From NCBI GenBank assembly GCA_026692905.1, contig JAPLNL010000125.1:1-37069 (forward strand): 37,069 bases of DNA, written 5' to 3'. The notes beneath the pieces are model-generated. The model saw only the letters and a program-made list of their open reading frames with translations, was not told the origin of the DNA and searched no databases. Positions 32,291-37,069 of the stretch are shown here, piece after piece (within the stretch, counting starts at the first letter, position 1; each line of letters opens with the position of its first letter). A program made the translations under genes and the position numbers. Source of the stretch: Planctomycetota bacterium (lineage in GTDB: Bacteria; Planctomycetota; Planctomycetia; Pirellulales; Pirellulaceae).

Positions 32291-33730
32291 TCAGTGACCT
32301 TGAATCGCTTGTTCGATGATACCGCAGGCCAAGTCGATGTGCTTCTCCGTGGTGATTCCGGGCGGTGGTAGAAAACGGATTCGGTTTGGATTGCTGCCCG
32401 CTAAAAAGCCCATGAGACCCAAATCGTAGAGCTTCATCAGCATGTCTTTGGCTTCGTCAGCGCCGCCATTACCGGGTGTAAAGGCGATCATCATACCTTC
32501 GCCATAGGGGCCGCTCAGTTTCCCAGGGTACTTTTGACCCAACTGCTCCAGTTTGCCTTGGAAGTAATTGTGCCGGCGAACATTCCAGCCGTTCGCACCA
32601 AAACACGCGTTGGTCTGTAGCGCGTCTAGAACTGCCAATCCACATCGGATGGAAGCGGTTGCGCCAGTGAATGTCTGAGAGAGAACGGGTCCCTTGGGTT
32701 TCAGTTGGTCTCCATAGAGCGTTGCGCAGACTTGAGTTATCTTGCCCAGGGTGACTAGATCGGCGTAGGCGTCGAGCTCAAAGTGTTGGAACGCAAACGG
32801 CTGACTAAGCCGAGAGAACGTTTGAACCTCATCGAAGATGACCAAGATGTTGTTTTGGTGGCAAATCTTGCAAAGCTCTTCGAAGTAGGGTTTTGTGCCG
32901 GGGTAATAACCACCTTCGCCGGCCACAAGCTCGAGCCAAATACAAGCGTATTCGCCTGGATGCCGTGCGAGCAGTTTTTTGAGAGTCTCAATCGCACCCC
33001 GGGTCGTACCTACTGGATCTGCGGGGTGGTACATCGGAATGAAGTCCACATCGAGCGTCTTGGGCAGTCCGGCTCGGTATGCAGGTCGGTCCGTCAACTG
33101 AGCCAATGCAAGGCTTCGGCCGGCAAAGCAATTATCCATGCATATGACTCGCGATGCAGGGAATCGATTATGGAAGGCAATTTTCAGCGAATTTTCATTT
33201 GCCATTGCGCCGCTGGTGCTCAGCAAGCAGTGATCCAATTTCGCACCGGATTGATTTGCCAATCCCAGCAGTTTTTCGCACATTGCCAGCGACGGAGAGT
33301 TTGTTTGAAGATTACCTTGCATGACCGTGTCCTCGAGGCCTGCGTCGACGGTTGCCTCGAGCATTGCAGGATGACTGTGCCCCATTCCGTGAACGCCGAT
33401 CCCGACGATAAAGTCGAGTTTGACGCTCCCGTCTCCAAGTTCCACAAACGGGCCGTTCCCAAGGCCGCTGGAAATGTAGGGGAAGTAAGGTGCGCCACCA
33501 CGTGCGACAGCAAGTCGATCCAGATCCGCTTTGTACTGAGCAACCAATTCAGGCTTTGCAGGTCGGACCGAATCGATCGTCGAACTGTGATCCCTCAAAA
33601 CCGCCGCTAGCAACTCTTTTGCTTCAGCAATCCGAGGATCGGCCGAAAGGCGACTTGCAACGAGCCCCGATTCCTCGGAGTGACTGACTTTCGCAGATGC
33701 AAGCGTTGGCGAATGAAGGGATTGATTCAT
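32291..33730 (-). CDS. Class-III (PLP-dependent) aminotransferase
   Basis: A 479-residue protein from ATG 33730 (MNQSLHSP); an upstream TTG is less likely. Features of class-III omega-aminotransferases are FIVGIGVHGMGHSHPAMLEA, CLLSTSGAMANENSLKIAFH (phosphate binding), MDNCFAGRSLALAQLTD, CIWLELVAGEGGYYPGTKPY, ILVIFDEVQTFSRL (PLP-binding Asp) and LVTLGKITQVC with the Schiff-base Lys. TFTGATASIRCGLAVLDAL and IRFLPPPGITTEKHIDLA close the fold. Ornithine, lysine or another omega-amine donor is likely, but the exact substrate is not readable. AdoMet decarboxylase 2 kb away hints at polyamine or diamine metabolism (inference). The long N-terminal extension (about 60 residues) is unusual. Confidence 0.9.
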   Translation of the reverse strand: MNQSLHSPTLASAKVSHSEESGLVASRLSADPRIAEAKELLAAVLRDHSSTIDSVRPAKPELVAQYKADLDRLAVARGGAPYFPYISSGLGNGPFVELGDGSVKLDFIVGIGVHGMGHSHPAMLEATVDAGLEDTVMQGNLQTNSPSLAMCEKLLGLANQSGAKLDHCLLSTSGAMANENSLKIAFHNRFPASRVICMDNCFAGRSLALAQLTDRPAYRAGLPKTLDVDFIPMYHPADPVGTTRGAIETLKKLLARHPGEYACIWLELVAGEGGYYPGTKPYFEELCKICHQNNILVIFDEVQTFSRLSQPFAFQHFELDAYADLVTLGKITQVCATLYGDQLKPKGPVLSQTFTGATASIRCGLAVLDALQTNACFGANGWNVRRHNYFQGKLEQLGQKYPGKLSGPYGEGMMIAFTPGNGGADEAKDMLMKLYDLGLMGFLAGSNPNRIRFLPPPGITTEKHIDLACGIIEQAIQGH

Positions 33731-33972
33731 GAAGCGATTCGGAATGGGGGGAAATGGTCGGATCAATAACTGTTGACAAGGAAGACTGTCAAAAAGTTCA
33801 TTATCCTAACAGATTCCAGACAAAGTGCGAATCGCAGTAGGGCTTCCCTTTTTACTTACGTTCCAACGGGCTTGGAGGCCGTCTCACTTTGCGTACGCAC
33901 CAACTGAATTCTGGCGAATCCAGCTACGAAACGCGATTCAGAAGTAGCTGAATTCTAACAAATTAAGCTACT

Positions 33973-35439
33973 TTAGTAGACTTCAATTGTCTTGACTGCC
34001 CCGGCACCTTGGGTGCTGGCCCCCTCCAAGCAGCGCCACGCTGCTTGAATGAGCTGGTCGATTTTGAACGATCGTGAGGGAGCATTTACCGTCGCAACGC
34101 CAGCCACCAATGGTTGCGACACCGAAGTCGCTAGTGTCGAGTTCGCGTTCGAATTATTGAACTTGGCAAAGGAGTCTCGAATCCATTGGGCCAATTCGGT
34201 TTTTTCCACGTCTTGGAATACCAAAGACAGCTCCCCGTCGTCGCTTACAAATCCCCGAACATTCGTCGCTTCGCCGTGCGTGTCCATGTACTTGATAAAC
34301 GTCGCCTGCCAGTCTTGAAGCGATGTGCTATCGGCACCCAACGCAAGCTTTTTGACAACGATCAGCGATAAGGTCCCAGATTCATTACGGCATTGCTGGA
34401 GCAAGTGGTCCAAATTCGACTTGAGCTGCGGATCGCGTGCCGAGCGGATTTCGACAAAACGACTGTCGTTCTCGATATGGCATTTTTGATTTTCGTTTGC
34501 CGGCAGCACTTTCGAGGGTGATTGCTCGGCTTTTGCACTTCGTTCGCGTGTGGCGATGGCAACCACTGAAACTTCAGAATCGGAATCCGTTGCAACGGCG
34601 CAAGTGGCTGTCGCTGTCGATTTGCTTGCGAGCGTCTTCGATACAGTCAGCCAATGGTCGGCCAATTTTTTCCAAGCGATAACGCCGACCGCGAGCTCGG
34701 CTGGAACGGTGATCTGCGCACGTTGGCTGATCAACTGTCCGGCCAAAGACCACCAGGCCCGATGTTTCTCGCTGGTCAAAGTGGTTGGATCTGTAATTTT
34801 GGGTGCCTCGCCGCTGGTTCCGACGGGTTTAGCCTGGACATTTGTCCAAAAAGTTTTCGACATTCTGGACAGGTCGATACGGAACGCCTTTGGAATGGAC
34901 TCCAATGGATCGATACTCGCACGGCAATCTTCTTGTAACCACTCTGCTAATTCTGAGCCAGTTGTGAGTCGGTTTAGTTCGGCGATCATGCATGTTGTGC
35001 GAATCAAGGAAAACGTTTCGGCGATACCGCTTCCCATTCTTCCTTGACCGGCAGACAAGTAGAGTGGCATGAGGTTTTTGAGGATCAGTCTCGCATTCAA
35101 TCGTTCTCCGACAACCGGTTCATGTTCGTAAAGCCACCGCAACGCGACGGCGAGTCCGAACGAGATTGTTCGATCTCGTTCTTCGGTTTCGTTTGTTGCT
35201 TCTGGTTCGTTGGCGCAGGTCGCTTTGAGCAGTTCCGTCATGAGCGGTACGAGCGGATCGATCGAGATTTCATGCAACCGCGATTTGTGCGGACTGAGCA
35301 TTTGGCAAATGGTACCCGCTGGGATTTCGCTCCTTCTCGACGCTAATTTGGCAATCGTGTCCGATCGGAACTCCATTGAATCCGCGGAAGATTTGATAGC
35401 GTGCTTCGGTGTGCTTGAGGTGGCCAGTGCAGAGATCAT
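33973..35439 (-). CDS. Hypothetical protein with degenerate GGDEF-like C-terminus
   Basis: A 488-residue soluble protein. The N-terminal 200 residues are helical (PLVPLMTELLKATCANEPEA, ISFGLAVALRWLYEHEPVVG) and match nothing I recognise. A Ser/Thr/Glu-rich linker sits at about 275-325. From about 345 the layout follows a diguanylate-cyclase fold: SGTLSLIVVKKLALG, a helix, RGFVSDDGELSLVFQDVEKT where the GGDEF hairpin would lie (here SDDGE), then VSQPLVAGVATVNAPSRSF, IDQLIQAAWRCLEGASTQGA and AVKTIEVY, as in 'ADRALYRAK..GRN.V'. The catalytic GGDEF signature is missing, so it could only be a receptor or scaffold. Divergently transcribed from the AdoMet decarboxylase. Confidence 0.6.
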   Translation of the reverse strand: MISALATSSTPKHAIKSSADSMEFRSDTIAKLASRRSEIPAGTICQMLSPHKSRLHEISIDPLVPLMTELLKATCANEPEATNETEERDRTISFGLAVALRWLYEHEPVVGERLNARLILKNLMPLYLSAGQGRMGSGIAETFSLIRTTCMIAELNRLTTGSELAEWLQEDCRASIDPLESIPKAFRIDLSRMSKTFWTNVQAKPVGTSGEAPKITDPTTLTSEKHRAWWSLAGQLISQRAQITVPAELAVGVIAWKKLADHWLTVSKTLASKSTATATCAVATDSDSEVSVVAIATRERSAKAEQSPSKVLPANENQKCHIENDSRFVEIRSARDPQLKSNLDHLLQQCRNESGTLSLIVVKKLALGADSTSLQDWQATFIKYMDTHGEATNVRGFVSDDGELSLVFQDVEKTELAQWIRDSFAKFNNSNANSTLATSVSQPLVAGVATVNAPSRSFKIDQLIQAAWRCLEGASTQGAGAVKTIEVY

Positions 35440-35716
35440 GGTTCAATCGTCGCGAACAACAGGAGTTGGGAACTGGCGAAAATCTAGCTCGAAGTCTGTG
35501 GTACGCTGCAAAAGAATGTGATTGCATTGCGAGACTTCGTAGGACGATCCTTTGGTTTTGTAGCGGTTGTAGGGGTTGTTCGAACGGAAGATGCATCACA
35601 GCACACGGAGTGTGCGTGTTGCCTTTGCAACACAATAGAATAAGTATGGTTATGATATAGCCGTTCAGAATCGCAGACCTCCATCTCGAATTTTCATCCT
35701 TTAGGACACGACTCTT

Positions 35717-36097
35717 TTGTTTGAACGTGAAACGCCCTCAAAACAACCAGAAGCTCTGGGGTGGCATTGGTTGGTCGATTTTTTTCAGTGTGCGAAACTC
35801 CCGTCAGAACCATTGGTTCTAGAGACGATCATGGTTACCGCAGCTAAGATGGCCGGTGCGACTGTGGTTCAAACTTGTTTCCACAAGTTCTCTCCGCACG
35901 GCCTTTCGGGTGTTGTGGTTATCGCCGAATCGCATTTGGCAGTGCACACTTGGCCGGAACACAATGCCATGTGCCTTGACCTTTTTTCCTGCAGTGACAG
36001 AATCAATGCCCCGATTGCTATCGACTTCATCGCGGCTGAAATCCGAGCGGGCAAAGTCGATCGCCGCACTGTGACTCGCGGGGAATTGATAAAGTAA
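35717..36097 (+). CDS. speD: S-adenosylmethionine decarboxylase proenzyme (prokaryotic class 1B-like)
   Basis: A 126-residue protein matching the short bacterial/archaeal AdoMet decarboxylase. The core is WHWLVDFFQC, ATVVQTCFHKFSPHGLSGVV and VIAESHLAVHTWPE. Self-cleavage at Glu71/Ser72 creates the pyruvoyl group. LDLFSCSD contains the catalytic Cys92. The product, decarboxylated AdoMet, is the aminopropyl donor for spermidine. The only start before the conserved region is TTG 35717, with AGGA 11 nt upstream, so expression may be kept low. No spermidine synthase lies nearby. A tandem GNAT follows after 63 bp on the same strand. Confidence 0.9.
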   Translation: MFERETPSKQPEALGWHWLVDFFQCAKLPSEPLVLETIMVTAAKMAGATVVQTCFHKFSPHGLSGVVVIAESHLAVHTWPEHNAMCLDLFSCSDRINAPIAIDFIAAEIRAGKVDRRTVTRGELIK

Positions 36098-36160
36098 TTC
36101 GTTTCGGGACACGATTCGCAAAGCATCTCCGTTCAATCACTCGTTTGAGAAATAACCCCC

Positions 36161-36961
36161 ATGTTTAAACGTGCCGAAGGAAATCTTGAGTTACGTCCGA
36201 TGGCCCCCAACGACATTCCGATGGCGCTTCGGATCATAAATGATTACGATGAGGATGATGCCGCGGAAGCTCAAGAGACCTATGCAAGAGGGCTCGATGG
36301 TCAGTTCTGTTTGTGCGAAAACCGGGCCGTGATCGGCGTTGTGGGTGGCAGGCACATACCAGATACCGATGGTTCGTTTGGACTTTCGTGGACTTATCTG
36401 CAGCGAGACCATCGGCGATCAGGCAAAGGGACGCGGATGCTGAATTGGATGATAGAAATCATTAAGGAACAAGACGCTCGCAAGGTGTTTGTTCATGCAA
36501 GTGATTACATCGATCCGACCCATGGTGATATCTATCGCGATGCGCGCGACACCTATTTGCAGGTCGGATTCACGCAGGAAATTCGGCAACCTGATTACTA
36601 CGCCCCTGGCGAGTCGATGCTTGTTTACGGAATGAGAGTGGCTCCAAGAGAGTTGGTCAACGTAGTACTTAATCTGGACGACATTAAACTAACGGATGTT
36701 GACGAGATACCGGAAACCAACGACGCCTATTGGTTGGCTTGGGAATTGGTAGGACAAGGCCAAGGGACCAAGCCTCAGGATTTTCAAAGAATCGTCGATG
36801 AAGTGCGTGGATGGGGCGGTCGAACGATTTACATGGCGTTTCCGTCTGACGTTGCCAATGCATCGACCTTGGTAACAGCAGCCAGGTTCAAAACTTCAGG
36901 GCGTTTGGTCGACTACTACGAAGATGGTATCGATGAAGTGCATTATCGGTACGACATTTGA
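36161..36961 (+). CDS. Tandem GNAT-fold N-acetyltransferase
   Basis: A 266-residue protein. The first GNAT domain (about 8-165) has LELRPMAPNDIPMALRIIND, SWTYLQRDHRRSGKGTRMLN with the R-x-x-G-x-G/A acetyl-CoA loop, KVFVHASDYIDP and YLQVGFTQEIRQPDYYAPGE. The second half (about 170-266) is a shortened GNAT, with a helix (RIVDEVRGWGGRTIYMAFPS), DVANASTLVTAARFKTSG and the typical ending GRLVDYYEDGIDEVHY. Its own acetyl-CoA loop is missing. Placement 63 bp after the AdoMet decarboxylase suggests acetylation of a polyamine or its precursor (inference). Start ATG 36161 has no strong Shine-Dalgarno sequence. Confidence 0.82.
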   Translation: MFKRAEGNLELRPMAPNDIPMALRIINDYDEDDAAEAQETYARGLDGQFCLCENRAVIGVVGGRHIPDTDGSFGLSWTYLQRDHRRSGKGTRMLNWMIEIIKEQDARKVFVHASDYIDPTHGDIYRDARDTYLQVGFTQEIRQPDYYAPGESMLVYGMRVAPRELVNVVLNLDDIKLTDVDEIPETNDAYWLAWELVGQGQGTKPQDFQRIVDEVRGWGGRTIYMAFPSDVANASTLVTAARFKTSGRLVDYYEDGIDEVHYRYDI

Positions 36962-37037
36962 AGTTGTTGGTGGACAGGCTACAGCCGGCTTCTTTCATCG
37001 GACTGAAGAATTGAATCCAGTATCGCTTCCCAACGCA

Positions 37038-37069
37038 CCTAGCACGACGCGCCTAGCACGACGCGCAAG
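37038..37069. repeat. Two tandem copies of CCTAGCACGACGCG at the window end
   Basis: The 14-bp unit occurs at 37038-37051 and 37052-37065, followed by CAAG. On the minus strand it reads CGCGTCGTGCTAGG, which also closes the 38-bp array at 14833-14846 and forms part of the MITE-like ends at 14.34 and 14.69 kb. The array may continue beyond the window. Confidence 0.8.

Noticed and set aside
32783-33610. A 275-codon plus-strand open frame opposite the aminotransferase
   Set aside because: The minus-strand frame has complete PLP-enzyme motifs, while the antisense frame has no recognisable features.
35610-35716. A possible promoter and GTGTTGC/GCAACAC hairpin before the AdoMet decarboxylase
   Set aside because: The best -35/-10-like pair has a 20-nt spacer and the hairpin has no T tract, which is too weak to call.

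Overview
The window looks like a chromosome segment of a planctomycete of the Pirellulales type. The reasons are the mix of FGE-activated sulfatases, a DUF1501 protein with a twin-arginine leader, OprB/OprP/FadL-type outer-membrane proteins, and intergenic DNA crowded with short palindromic repeats. No marker gene fixes the genus. No rRNA gene and no complete tRNA gene was seen.

Left edge (1-1215): apparently the decayed right end of an integrated element. It holds a ParB-like gene running off the window, coupled by an overlapping TTG start to a 5'-truncated helicase remnant. It also holds a solitary CRISPR-repeat-like palindrome, two near-identical terminators and a cluster of inverted repeats. 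It ends in a 44-nt 3' half of tRNA-Met(CAU) that begins at the anticodon loop, as expected for an attachment site. Ordinary chromosome would resume at about 1216.

1216-5356: a long non-coding stretch with a nested GTACTC palindrome, then a secreted hypothetical protein and a membrane-anchored glycerophosphodiester phosphodiesterase.

5374-16416: a sulfatase and outer-membrane-uptake island. It has an FGE with both active-site cysteines, a FadL-type protein, two paralogous sulfatases with the C-T-A-G-R maturation motif, an OprB porin pseudogene, a MITE-like element, a 38-bp tandem array and an OprP-type porin. The FGE would convert the sulfatase cysteines to formylglycine, and the outer-membrane proteins could admit substrates or products.

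16623-18263: a Uma2-type nuclease, then a two-gene cassette of a toxin-like protein and a stand-alone EF-G-domain-IV-like protein. The cassette is bracketed by a 58-bp direct repeat that carries the tail of the second gene. This is the strongest candidate for an undescribed system.

18289-26207 (minus strand): eight tightly spaced genes that look like one envelope operon. They are a DUF4440/SnoaL-like protein, a low-complexity TPR protein, aquaporin, a zinc-ribbon membrane protein, DUF4239, AIM24, LapA-like, and a HAD phosphatase fused to META. A DUF202 gene, a lipoprotein alpha/beta hydrolase and an intact OprB porin follow.

30735-37069: a DUF1501 protein, a class-III aminotransferase, a protein with a degenerate GGDEF-like C-terminus, and a pair of AdoMet decarboxylase and tandem GNAT. 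The window closes on copies of the same GCGCGTCGTGCTAG repeat seen near 14.8 kb.
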